Assembly: GCA_030549335.1 (NCBI GenBank)
Contig: CM060195.1
Span: forward strand, 6,107,001-6,171,000
Source: Pontederia crassipes
Taxonomy: Eukaryota > Streptophyta > Magnoliopsida > Commelinales > Pontederiaceae
DNA: 64,000 nucleotides
Direction: 5' to 3'
A program made the position numbers and the translations under genes. This document shows positions 1 through 10,967 of the stretch, in pieces. Within the stretch, counting starts at the first letter, position 1. Each line of letters starts with the position of its first letter. Under the pieces are notes generated by a model, which was not told the origin of the DNA, did not search any database, and saw nothing but the letters and a program-made list of their open reading frames with translations.

Positions 1-1075
1 AATTATGTTTTGAATGATTGATCAATTGACGGTTCATTGGTAAAGCATATGTGAAATGTTATGGAGCCATCTTATGAGATGTAATCCTATTCCGTTTGAA
101 TGAGTTTGATTCATCTTCTGATATTCGAGATATAATCGTTATGTGATGAATCATGCATCTGCATATGCCTGCATTGCATGTATGATGGTTGGAGCTAAGT
201 GCTACATCGCTGATCACGATAGGAGCTACCTCTAGAATTCAATGCATCATTTTGTTCCCCAGAAATGGGATGAGATAGACTGGAGTTAAGTGCCATGCGG
301 AGTTAAGTGCCACATCGTGAGTAGTCGCGATATGGGCCACCTCTAAAGTCCACATATCGCTATATGATTTGTTTCCCGAAAAGAATGAGGTAGAATTGAG
401 CTAAGTGCTACATCGATGTGAGCCACTTCTAGAGTCCACCTACCGACCACTAGCCAGTTGGTGATCCGTGCATTCATATGAGAGTGTTGCATTTGCATAC
501 ATATGTTTGATATGATTCATATAATATTGATTGCAAGTTGAGTGTGATGTTTCTGATTAGTATGTTATATATGTAATTATCAAATATATGAAAATACTTA
601 TTTTGCTATTATGATTATTGCACGTTTTTCTATGTCACTCCGAATTGATTAGTTGGTAACACATATGTTATGAGTTATCAACTTACTGAACTATTTTAGT
701 TCAATCTGTTGTTTCTAACATTTTTTAGATAATTCTTGAGAATCATGCGATGTGATAGTATTTGAAGGGTTCGTGATAAGATGAAAGATTTGAGTCCCTC
801 GCATCCTTCTATTAGGAAGTCGAGAGGTTTGGTTATGTGTAATGGATATGTAATATTTTATATGTTGTAAGAAGGCAAAGTCATTTTGTGAAATGTAAAA
901 TTTAAGGAAGTTGATTTGCTCTGACATATTGTGTAATTTGTTTAATGTTATACTTTTATTTTTATGTAAAAAAAAAATTCCATCGTGTCTCTGCATTCCT
1001 TCATAATATTATTTGATAGTCCGTAATGAGTTGCGAATTCTAGTTTAACTCGTGGGTTAAATCGGAGTCGTGACA
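1..1075 (-). mobile_element. Partial long LTR, reverse orientation, cut by the window edge
   Basis: Read on the minus strand the sequence begins TGTCACGACTCCGATTTAAC at 1075 and runs leftward off the window. It is homologous, in opposite orientation, to the solo LTR at 37078-40071: both share the start (TGTCA, then a 'taaccc..gagtt' motif) and a distinctive block (here about 190-460) of repeated 'agctaagtgctacatcg' and 'cacctctagagtccac' phrases. There are no coding signals. Whether it is a solo LTR or one end of a full element cannot be decided here. Confidence 0.75.
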
Positions 1076-1698
1076 TTGCTAGCAGTTTGATAAGCGGATA
1101 GCGGTTCAACTAACGGATAGCGGATGATGGCGTTTGATAAATTTAACGATAGAATTAGCTGATGAATATAAAATGATATAATTAGACATATGACAAAATA
1201 TTTAATTTAAGCACTATATAAATTCTATTATAATACAATAAATTAAATATATATCTTAATTAAATAAAATAAAATTTCACAACTAATTTTTTTGTTAAAA
1301 TATATAGAAATTTGTATTGACAATAAAGTTTATATAATGCACCGAGCATATAAAAATATTAATTTTGAAATTATTTTTTATTCATTATTAACCTATAAAT
1401 AATTTGTAATTAATTAAACATGAATATGAAAAGAAATATAGTTAAATGATTATAAAATAAAAATGAAAAAATAATAAGATAAGTTAGAAAGAAATAATAT
1501 ATTTAAATAAGAGTAAAATTGGAAAAGTTTATAAAACGGTAATCTCTAATTGTTAAACGCTAGTAGAGTAACTTTTCAATATTTTCATATGAAACGTTAA
1601 ATGCTATTTATTTTTTATCATTTGCTAAATAAAAAAATTAGCGTTTGAATCACTAAACACTATTTGAAACGGTAATTTTTGTGTTGCCAAAAAGAGCC
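1076..1698. mobile_element. Probable truncated Harbinger- or hAT-like element remnant
   Basis: This AT-rich stretch ends on the right with GTGTTGCCAAAAAGAGCC followed by TAA. In reverse (GGCTCTTTTTGGCAACAC) this resembles the 'GGnnnnTTTGGCAA' terminal inverted repeats of plant PIF/Harbinger or hAT MITEs. Phrases such as 'aaacgctatt' and 'tagcggttcaac' recur near both edges. A clear left terminus is missing, perhaps because the LTR ending at 1075 is inserted there. No gene is visible. Confidence 0.3.
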
Positions 1699-2370
1699 TA
1701 AGTGTAAAACTAGAAATGACACTACTATAAAAGAAAACCGTTTACGTTCAAAAGTAAAAAAAAAGAAAAAAAAGAAAAAAATTAGAAAGGAAAAAAATTA
1801 GAAAGGAAAGTAAAAAAATGGGAAAAGTATTTGGAGAATAGGAAACGATTGAAAATGGAAATGGATACGAAATATTAATAAGGAAAGAATAAGTAATAAA
1901 AATAGAAAAGGAAAATATTAAAATAAAAGTAAAGGAAAAAAATAAAAGGAAGAAAGAGTGATATGTGGATTAATAAATTAAAATATTATCATTATTTAAC
2001 AGTATTAATATTGATATATCAATAATAACAACTTAAAGCATGTTTTATGAATATTATACTTTATATTTTATTATGAGTTTTAGATTATGATTATTTTTTA
2101 TGCATTATATAATATTTATGTATTTTATTTCTTAACATTATTATAAATTTTATTATTTTAATAAAATTTGATTCAATTCTATTGAACCTAATTGAATTGG
2201 TCCAATCTTGATCCATTTCAATTTTGGAAACATTAAAAATAGCGAGTGGTCATGTTTCTACTATTGTCGTCCTTACTAAATGTTAGTTAGCATTACCTTT
2301 CTTATCTTCCCCATTTGGTCTGGCTACGTTAAAAATAATACATTAAACTGAAGACTAATGAGCCTAATAC
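1699..2370. other. AT-rich intergenic stretch, no gene
   Basis: The stretch is purine- and AT-rich, with many 'aaaaagaaaagg' runs between about 1740 and 1960. I see no open reading frame with recognisable content and no defined repeat boundary. Confidence 0.6.
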
Positions 2371-2375
2371 ATTAA

Positions 2376-2725
2376 TGTTGGACCTTAGGCCCAAATGGGC
2401 CTTTGCCCAAACGAAGTTATGTAAAACTGCACTAAGCAGTTTGATTAACTACTAAAGAAGTTTAACTTTTTATTCGGCTGCTATATAGAGGCATGTAGAA
2501 GCCTGTTGTAGTGTGGTTATACGAGCAGTCCAACAAACTTCGTCGCAAGCCTACTGAATTTCGACGACGTTCAAAGATATATGGATTGTAAACATGTGAC
2601 TTCTTTTTGTACGTGATCGAAGTCCCGACAACGAGTTCGAAACAACATAGAAAAGTCTCCGACGATCCGTCTTCCGCTGCAAGGTATTTCAAAATATTTC
2701 TATTTAATTATTACTAATTCCTTCA
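2376..2725 (+). repeat. 5' LTR
   Basis: It aligns over its whole length with 7833-8187. A TATA-like ctatataga near 2482 could be the promoter; the 3' LTR has ctatataaa at the same place. The LTR ends in CA, directly before the primer binding site. Confidence 0.9.
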
Positions 2726-2728
2726 ATT

Positions 2729-2740
2729 AGTATCAGAGCC
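2729..2740 (+). other. Primer binding site for initiator tRNA-Met
   Basis: AGTATCAGAGCC starts three bases after the 5' LTR. It matches the TGGTATCAGAGC sequence complementary to plant initiator tRNA-Met in most positions. This fixes the element orientation as plus. Confidence 0.85.
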
Positions 2741-2949
2741 GAAATGACTTTTCTCGTTTATTTTTTGGACTGTGCAATTTTTACGCCTTTGATTATAGGA
2801 CCATAATCGAAGAACGAAATATTTTTCGTTGTCATTTCTTTTTTGTACAAAATTCGCCGAGAATTTACTGTACACCCATTTTTCTATTTTCCCTAATTTT
2901 TTCCAAAAAAAAATGCGAATGAAACGAACTGTTCAAAAAAAAAAAAAAG

Positions 2950-3485
2950 CGCTACAGTGCGCGCGGGCTGTGGCCCGCTGCGCGGTGCTGCAGGCGACAC
3001 CGCGCGCGGGCCAGTGGCCGCTGCGTGGCGCCAATCGGCCAGTGGCTCACCGCTCGGGCCACGGCCTGCCGCGGCATTCGCTTCGATCATCTGTGCAGGA
3101 GCACAGCGCGCGGGCTGTTGGCACGCTGCGCAAACGGGGTTGGTGCAACCACATGCGCGGGTCCGAGGCACGCTGCACAGTGAAGTTGCACCCGGGCTCG
3201 AGGCCCGCTACACAGCGCTGCACGTGCATTTGCGCGGCGCGAGCAAGCCGATCACCAGCCCACTGTCGCTGTGCAAGCATGCAAAAGCAGGCCAGGAGCC
3301 CGGTCCAACAGTGTGCACCGCGCGAATGTGCGCGCGGGCCCTTTTGCATGCCAGGAGCCCGGTGCAACTGTGCGCATCGCGTGAGTGTGCGCGCGGGCCA
3401 AGGGCCTGCTGCGCCGCATTACACGAGTGCGCGCGGGTCGGAGGTCCGCTGCCCGCGTTTTGGGTCGGTTCCGGCCCAGTTGAAC
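2950..3485. other. GC-rich island inside the LTR element
   Basis: About 540 bp, strongly GC-rich, stands between AT-rich flanks just inside the 5' end of the element. It is built from loosely repeated phrases such as gcgcgcgggcc, ccgctgc and cgctgcaca. Long open frames occur on both strands and in several frames at once. That is expected when stop codons are rare in GC-rich DNA, and the translations are Ala/Arg/Cys/His-rich with no domain, so no protein is called. It may be captured sequence or a structured RNA leader. Confidence 0.6.
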
Positions 3486-6400
3486 AGTACTCTTCTTATT
3501 GTTATTTTTTTTGGAAAAGTCTGATTTAAGGAAACCGGGGAAAATATAGAAAAATGAGAAAAATATACTTTTGGACTCAGAAAATTCTGAATTTTTTTTC
3601 TGAGAAATGTGTGATATATGTTTGATATAATTGTATGCATGTTTTGCTATAATGCATTTTATATATGCTATTATGTCACAATAAATATATATATGACAAA
3701 TTAGATACTTTCTAATTTATGCACGTTATTGATTAGAAAATTTTGAATAATTTTCTGCAAATTCTCAGAATATATGTAATATGCATATTTGGTATTTATG
3801 CATATGTTATTTTATACATTAAGCCTTGTAATTATGTAATTTTCATATAATTTAATATGTATGTTAGTTATCATGTCACATTTAATTCTAAGTACGAGTG
3901 CTATGTACTTAGTTAGTTTTAATACAAAATAATCAGATTGTGCGAAAATTTTGTATTTTTGAATAATTGTGTGAAAATGGAAATTGTTTTTATATAAAAA
4001 AATGATCATGTAATGTTAATAAGAAAATTTTTAAAATAAATTTTCTGAAAATTGCATGACATTTGTTTTATGCATATTAGTTATATTATGCATATTATTA
4101 GTACATGAAATAGTCATGTTATTTTGTCATGCTTAACATATGATTATGAATTTAAGTCTTTTTTCATATGTGTTATTACATGATATGTTTTAAGTGTAGT
4201 ATGTTACACTTAAATTGAATTTCCATATTAATTAAATATTCATGCACATAATTATGTTATATTTATTTAAAGTGTATTTAAGCGTGACACTTATGTAAAT
4301 TAACATGATAATAAAAATTTGCACATTATTAGTTCATTCTATGAATTGGACTATATAAAAAGGAAATTTTATTTTCTTTACGAAAGAATATGTGCATACT
4401 GAAATTTGGTTACATATTAGGCATAATATTTGTTATGTGAATATGTGAGTCATTAATTCCCATAGTTAGATTAAGTTATGCACCAACTATTTTTGTCACA
4501 TTTTTCATGTGAAATATGAATATTAATTATGACACATGATATTTCTTTATGAATAAAAATATGTGCATATATATTTTTTATTACACATGAAATGAATTGC
4601 ATGATTTTATGTTATGAAAATTTATGCAATAATTTTTTAATTAACAAGACATGCATGATATGAGTTTATGTACATGATTGAGCCTTATGTGGCATAAATG
4701 TAAATTTAGACATGTAATAATATTTGTGTGATTATTTGTATGTCTACTATCATGTTTATGTTAATTATATGAGTGTGACAAATAATATTCATTTATATGT
4801 AAATGAATTGTATGATTATTTGCGTGCATAATATACATTCATATGTGTGTTTGAATGCATAATTTTTTGTGAATTATTAATGTGACATGTTTCATAAAAC
4901 TTAGAATATAGGTTTTGACATTATGAAATATAGGTAGTCCAAATAGGATTAAGGCATATAATTTATATGATGGTCATGGTAATAATTTTTGTATTTTTAA
5001 CAAGTACAGTAAGCTTGCGCAATGTTTAGTGAAAATATCAAATATTTTGACATTTATTTGAAGAATGTTTGTCATCTTCAACTACGACATATGTTGTCCA
5101 TGCCAAAATAAGAAAATTGCTGCGAGTTTTTGACAGAAATCATAGTCCAGTGAATAATGTATAGATACTAAGAAATGCTAACGCTACTCGCATTGATGTG
5201 GGAAACATGATGGCAAAATTAATATAAACAAAACAAAGTGATACGTTTGTGATAAATATGATAATTTTCGCTCGTGATTGTATTGAGTCGAAAAATGTTG
5301 ATATAATCGTATGGTAGTTTTGTTTAAATGATAATGTTGATTCCTTGTTGAACATCATCCTTTTTGTGGACTGAGATTATTGGAACAACTTATCATGCAT
5401 TTAAAGAATAATGAATTCTTTATATGACTTAGCGTGCAAGCCAAAAGACATAGTTGAAAATAACATGAAAGTGGGAGTTAAAAAGATTATGACTTGCAAA
5501 ATTTTCTTTTGCAATAGATGAATCATTTTATCTCATTGTCCTACTATACCATTTTTTTTAAAGTGGATATGTGTATAGTATCTACATTTGTTATTTGGAC
5601 AAACATAGCTGTGTATTCATTTTTATCATTAAATTTCATATTTAATGAAATTTCTTTATGAGAATTTTCTGAAAATGATTTTCTATGTCTTGATTACTTT
5701 AAGTATTCAAGTTGAATATTTATGTCATATGTGACGTAAATAAATATGCCAAAAGTTTTAGCAAGTCAATTTGTGACATTTTTTAGACAATATAAATATA
5801 GACTAGCTCGAGAAATATACTTTCTCGCTAAAATTATTTTGTCTATTTTTGTGACAATGTCTAATTGACTTAGTATATGAAAATCATTTATGAACAGAAA
5901 ATTACAATAATCCATTTGTATTGAATGTCTAAGATTCTATATGGTTTCTTTCATCACATTTTCGCATTGTAAATCATACACACGATTTATCTAAGTTGCT
6001 AACATGAATTATTTTATACAAATTCATGAACTTAGATGGAGATTCAAATATGATCGCAAGATTAATGCCTTACTGACTAATTTGATAATGCGAAATGGTT
6101 GAGACTTATTCAAAAAGTCTAGTGATGTGTGTGTCGCAAATAAAATTCTAATGTTATATTTGGAATGTTGTTATTAATGCTGCCTAAATGTTACTGAAAT
6201 ATCAAGTAGAGATGTGACATTCATGCATATATTTTCTTGCCTGAACGAGATTAAGTAACATCTTTACTTTAGAAATTGAAGAGGATTCAAAGTTGACAAT
6301 GTATGCGGATTAATTTGTGGTTTGTCCATACCACATCTCACTCCGAGGGGGAACAATTCACAGTCACTCATTATTAATATCCATTTATTGAAACATATGA

Positions 6401-7821
6401 ATTGTGTTTCACGTTGTTGATTATATGAAATGAATATGAGCCTAAAATAAGTGATGGAGGCTCTCTCGACCTAGAGAAGAAAATGGATTAATGCAAAGAG
6501 ATAGAGTCAAAAAAAGAAAATCAAGTCAATGACTTGTTAAATCATCCGTCTAACTTCGAAATAAGTCGATATGGATGATAAGAGATTTAAAAGTGACGAG
6601 AAACAATAGTCGTAATAGGAGTGCTGACTATAAAGAAATTATTATGTTTTTTCTCGGTCGTAAAAAATCTTGCTATTGTTTCACTATTAGATGAATGTAA
6701 AAGTATTGAGCGCAATATGTAGTTTGCGACGATCCATTTATGAATTTAGTATTCATCCCAATAATGATATAAATGTCATTATGTGTATGTCCATTTTTAT
6801 GGATAAATATGTCATCACGACATTATATGTGAAATAATATTATGTATAGCTAGAAGTAATAAAGTATTTCTTCTATTAATGAAGAATTTAATGTCTTTCT
6901 ATAGAAATGACATGGGTGTTAGAGTTATTCACACCGAGTGTGAAATTTACGTAAGAATTGTTCGTGTAAATTTATTGCTTTGTAGCAAGAGTCGTCTGTT
7001 ATAAAGACGAATTGAACATTCTACGAAAGACTATACACTCACTGGTACCCTTATTAAAAGAGATAATTTTGAATCTCATGATTTTCTCTATGATTCTATA
7101 AGTAAAGAAATGTTCTTTTTGTAAACATGGTCAGTGATCAAACATGCACAATAAATTGAGCAGTCTGATATTTGTGTCATTGATCAAATGAAAAATTACA
7201 TATTAATGCATGGCGCCTATGTTGGATGGTGATTAAAAGAATAATATGATACTAGGTATGTTGACTCTCATTTTGCACTATAATGGAGATCAAGCTATAG
7301 ATTAGCTTATTCAATAGACGCCTCTTAGGATGTCGATATTAATAAGCAAAAATCTATCTCCAATTATGTCTTCATGTTATAGAATGACATTGTTGCAAAG
7401 TTAAAGCAAAACTATATAAAAATAATCAACTGTGAAAATTGAGTTTGTGTATACTCAATGATGGTATGGAAGCCCTCTAGTTAAATAACTTTCTTTTACT
7501 CTTGTGTTGACAATGGTCAAGTATGCCCTTTGTTGCAATATGTATGTCACTATTACTTGATAAAAAGATGGACTAACGCTATAGCATGAGTTCACACATT
7601 GATTGAGCAGTTATGTCATCACAACTTTTTGCTCTCAAATTGATCGAGTAACTATGCATCCCTAACAGGTCATAGTGTAGGCTCTCAAGTGGTTGAGTGA
7701 CTATGTATCCATAACAGGTCATAGTTCTCCTTTTAGCTGTGGATGTACTCGTGGATCGCATGATCCATTTACTATAACGGACATTTATTGAAATCGTATA
7801 TGGGTATCGGCCCATTAGTGC

Positions 7822-7832
7822 GAGTGGGAGAC
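7822..7832 (+). other. Polypurine tract of the LTR element
   Basis: gagtgggagac lies immediately before the 3' LTR start TGTTGGAC, the expected place for the plus-strand primer. Confidence 0.75.
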
Positions 7833-8187
7833 TGTTGGACTTTACGCACAAATGGGCCTTTGGCCCACACGAAGTTATCTAAAACTGCACTAAGCAGTTT
7901 GATTAACTACTAAAGAAGTTTATGTAACTTCTTATTGGACTGCTATATAAAGGCATGTAGAAGCTTGTTATAGTGTGGTTATACGAGCAGTCCAACAAAC
8001 TCCGTCGCAAGCCTGTTGAATTCCGATGATGTTCAAAGGTATATGGATTGTGAACATGTGGCTTCTTTCCGTACGTGATCGAAGTCCCGACAACGAGTTC
8101 GAAATAACGTAGAAAAGTCTCCGACGATCCGTCTTCCGTTGCAAAGTATTCCGAAATATTTCTATTTAATTATTACCAATTTCTTCA
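7833..8187 (+). repeat. 3' LTR
   Basis: It is the counterpart of 2376-2725. It contains ctatataaaggcatg as a TATA-like motif and a short insertion (atgt) after 'gaagttt' compared with the 5' LTR. It is followed directly by the target duplication ATTAA. Confidence 0.9.
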
Positions 8188-8192
8188 ATTAA

Positions 8193-8794
8193 AATGGTAA
8201 AAAAACAATTAGTGATATGAAAAATATGGGTAATATATCACTACGTCAGTGGCATAATTGAATATTATTATTGATCGGTGTTTCAGCAACTCACCTTTTA
8301 TTTTGTAAATTTGAATTTGGATTCATAGAATGTATATTTTAAATAAATATTATAACGCCTCATAAGTTCACGTGCTCAATAGATCATCCTAGAAGCGCTC
8401 TCAAATTTCACAAGTTGATTTTTTACTTTGATTAATTAACATGCTAATTTATATAAGCGAAATACTTAAATGTAATAATTTTAATCATACCTAAAAGCAA
8501 CCTATATAATTAATTTGATCTTAACAAAAGCAAATTATATAAATGACGAGACTACATCTATATGTATTCATGTGCTAGATCTATCACCAACACTTCTTCG
8601 ATAAATTTCACTAAATTTGACCGCTTCCTAACTCTACCCTCCAATAGCACTTTGTAATTAAACTATCTTTCAACTATCAACTTATTTCACCAGCTGTTTA
8701 TTTTATATTTTATCGTTCATTTTTTTATTGCATGATTTACGTGTCACGTTTCTTTCTCCTCCACATATGCATATATTTGATTTGACATGTTAAG
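8193..8794. other. AT-rich intergenic DNA, no gene
   Basis: I see no supported coding exon or repeat boundary here. All frames contain frequent stops. Confidence 0.5.
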
Positions 8795-9065
8795 ATAGGG
8801 TGTGCCCCCTCCTCTTCTCCCTCTAGTCGTCCGTCGACACTCAGACTATGGGAGGAGAAGATGTGGGGTGGGCGCCCCCTCCCCCTCTCTTCTCTTCTTT
8901 GGTGTCGGTGGAGACAAGAAGGGGGGCGGCACCCCCTCCCTCTCTGCGCGGACAGAGGAGGAGTCCAAAAAGGGGAGGGGAGGGGGGCGCCTCCCTTCTC
9001 CTCGGAGAAGGGAGGCCTCCCCCTTTGCACGCACGATCATGCGCAAAGGAGGGAGCCCCTCCTAT
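8795..9065. other. GC-rich block of C/T and G/A tracts
   Basis: This is a sharply bounded GC-rich patch in AT-rich DNA with many ggggcgcc, cccctccc and ggaggcc runs. Several parts are near complements of one another (gggaggcctcccc, gggcgccccctcccc), so strong secondary structure is likely. Overlapping open frames occur on both strands but are low complexity. It resembles the core at 30955-31140 in style, not in clear alignment. Confidence 0.5.
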
Positions 9066-10740
9066 ATTTTATCTTATTTATCATGTATGACTTTGTCATC
9101 TATGCGTCTTTGTACATTTTTAATTTGAAGTACAATTATGGGAACATATAGAACAAATTTCAATTATCTATTAAACAATACAATAATTAGCTATAATCAA
9201 TTTCTCATTAATTGTCATTTTATAATTATCAAGTATTAATAATCAATTATCTAATTAGTGATAAGTAATTTATGTTAAATTATATCATCATAATAAGTCA
9301 ATTATTCATTATGAATTATTAACTATAATAATAATCATCACACTTAATTATGTAAAAATATATTTTTATAGTCATAATTGAGGTCGGGTTGGGTAAAACT
9401 GGGTGGTATTAGTCCATTAAGAATGAAATGGGGTTGGATCCAACAAAACTCTGGTCGTGTTAATTCATATTCAATCTTCACTTTTCTTCATCGACACAGT
9501 CTAATTTAATCCGGATTACTTTAGTTTCCTTCTCTCTACTCATATCTTTGGAACTTAGGCCGGATTAACTAGGATCCCATCCAGATTTGTGTCGTCCATT
9601 CGAATTAGACATAAGTTTCCAAAACCTAGGCCCCACTGCTCGGGCCTAGTTTTTCAAACTTGATTATGGTTCTTCCTAATCTCATATGGGCTCCTTATAA
9701 TTCAGGACAAGCACTATTTAATTTAGAATGGGAGGCTGAGTGTGAGGAAGAAGAGAGTTTTACTTTTATGTCATAAATCTGTCATTTTTCCAAAAAGACC
9801 ACAATGCCCTCTAACTACCCCTCTTTTGAGGGTAATATGGTCCACCCATTTACTTTTTGCCAAATGACAATCTTTTGCTTTTGAGGGTATTTTAATTCAT
9901 TAATTAAATTCTGATTTTTAATTTTATACTTTCTTTTTTTTTCAAAAGACTTAATTTGCCTTAAGGGTATTTTTTGTCCATTTAATTTTCTTGAGTATTA
10001 CATACACTTCAAATAAGAATTTTGGGAATCACTATTGCTACTTCAAAACACACCATTATAATTTTATTTTATCTCACAAAGATAAAAATGTCCCGCACTT
10101 TCAATACTACATGATAATGAACGACAATAATATATTTTAGAATGACAATAATCATTCTTTTTTTTATATTCACATGGCTTCGACCTCCAGAATCACTTCT
10201 GACAGTGCGAACACACTATGCTTTGGCATTTCAAGCTTTGAGAACATTTGAATGTGAAAAGTATTTATAGTAGACAGACGTTGAGATCTTGAAAGTTATA
10301 AGCGAAGAACGATCATTAATCCTTGTTTAAAATATTATGGATCCATGCCTTTCAAGATTGTACCTAGACTAAAAATTGTCCAAGTTCATTGTTTTCCACA
10401 ATAAACACATCTCTATTCTCTTAGATTTTTTCTCATGTTAAATTTCATGAAAAAAGAAAATGACATCCTATTTATTGACGTTTTGCATTATCTTTTCCTG
10501 ATTCAAAATTTTAATTTAATTTAGTGTATTAAAACGGACAATCTTATTATGCCTCCTAAGATCTTTAATATCCTGATCACTTCACCCCTTTATATTTTCT
10601 TATTGTTTTTAAATTTCTTATTAGAAATGGAAGTTTTGAAATACTTACTAAAATTTTATAGTCGAAAATTCCATATTTAGTTTCCAAGAGTGAATCCATT
10701 AAAAGACCTTAATTTTAGAAAGATCCGGTTTGGAAAGGTA
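9066..10740. other. Intergenic DNA upstream of the GST gene
   Basis: Mostly AT-rich, with a moderately GC stretch around 9390-9720. No coding exon or RNA gene is recognised. The region nearest the gene (from about 10700) is treated as its promoter. Confidence 0.5.
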
Positions 10741-10783
10741 TAATCTTTGGCTGGATTTCCCTGTAAGGTGAACAGCATCGGTC

Positions 10784-10802
10784 GACGTCACCGCTGACGT
10801 GA
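10784..10802 (+). promoter_or_regulatory. as-1-like element (paired TGACG boxes) of the GST promoter
   Basis: GACGTCAC (10784-10791) and TGACGTGA (10795-10802) place two ACGT cores exactly 12 bp apart centre to centre. This is the arrangement of as-1/ocs elements, which are bound by TGA-type bZIP factors and are common in stress- and xenobiotic-induced GST promoters. It sits about 85 bp upstream of the TATA box. Function is inferred. Confidence 0.6.
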
Positions 10803-10877
10803 CCACTGACCCTCTCCACGAATCAAGGCACCCCCCTCGGGTCTTTTCTCCAAAGTTTTCTGCTTCTTTCTTTCTTG

Positions 10878-10886
10878 TATATAAAT
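10878..10886 (+). promoter_or_regulatory. TATA box of the GST gene
   Basis: tatataaat lies about 80 bp before the ATG at 10968, giving an expected transcription start near 10910 and a 5' leader of about 60 nt. Confidence 0.6.
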
Positions 10887-10967
10887 CCTTCTCATTTCTG
10901 TCCATAAACCTGCATTACCATAATCACTCCTCTGACTTCGATTCCAAGGCCTCCGGAAATCGATCTC

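Larger units (their letters stand above)
2376..8187 (+). mobile_element. Complete non-coding LTR retrotransposon (Copia-like, LARD-type)
   Basis: The element has LTRs of about 350 bp at 2376-2725 and 7833-8187, both starting TGTTGGAC and ending CTTCA. It is flanked by a perfect 5-bp target duplication, ATTAA, at 2371-2375 and 8188-8192. A primer binding site with TATCAGAGCC follows the 5' LTR, and a purine-rich tract (gagtgggagac) precedes the 3' LTR. The internal 5.1 kb carries no recognisable gag or pol: all frames are closed by many stops except in a GC-rich island behind the primer binding site. It must therefore depend on proteins supplied by another element. The two LTRs differ at roughly 30 positions by eye, so the insertion is not recent. 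The superfamily is an inference from the short LTRs and initiator-Met primer site. Confidence 0.9.

Noticed and set aside
2829-3529. Open frames of 190 and 231 residues (plus strand) and shadows on the minus strand
   Set aside because: They overlap in different frames inside a GC-rich block with few stop codons, are compositionally biased, lack domains, and lie in the non-coding leader of an LTR element.
8737-9151. Five overlapping Pro/Gly/Arg-rich open frames
   Set aside because: By-products of the GC-rich block; they are mutually overlapping on both strands with no start context or recognisable content.
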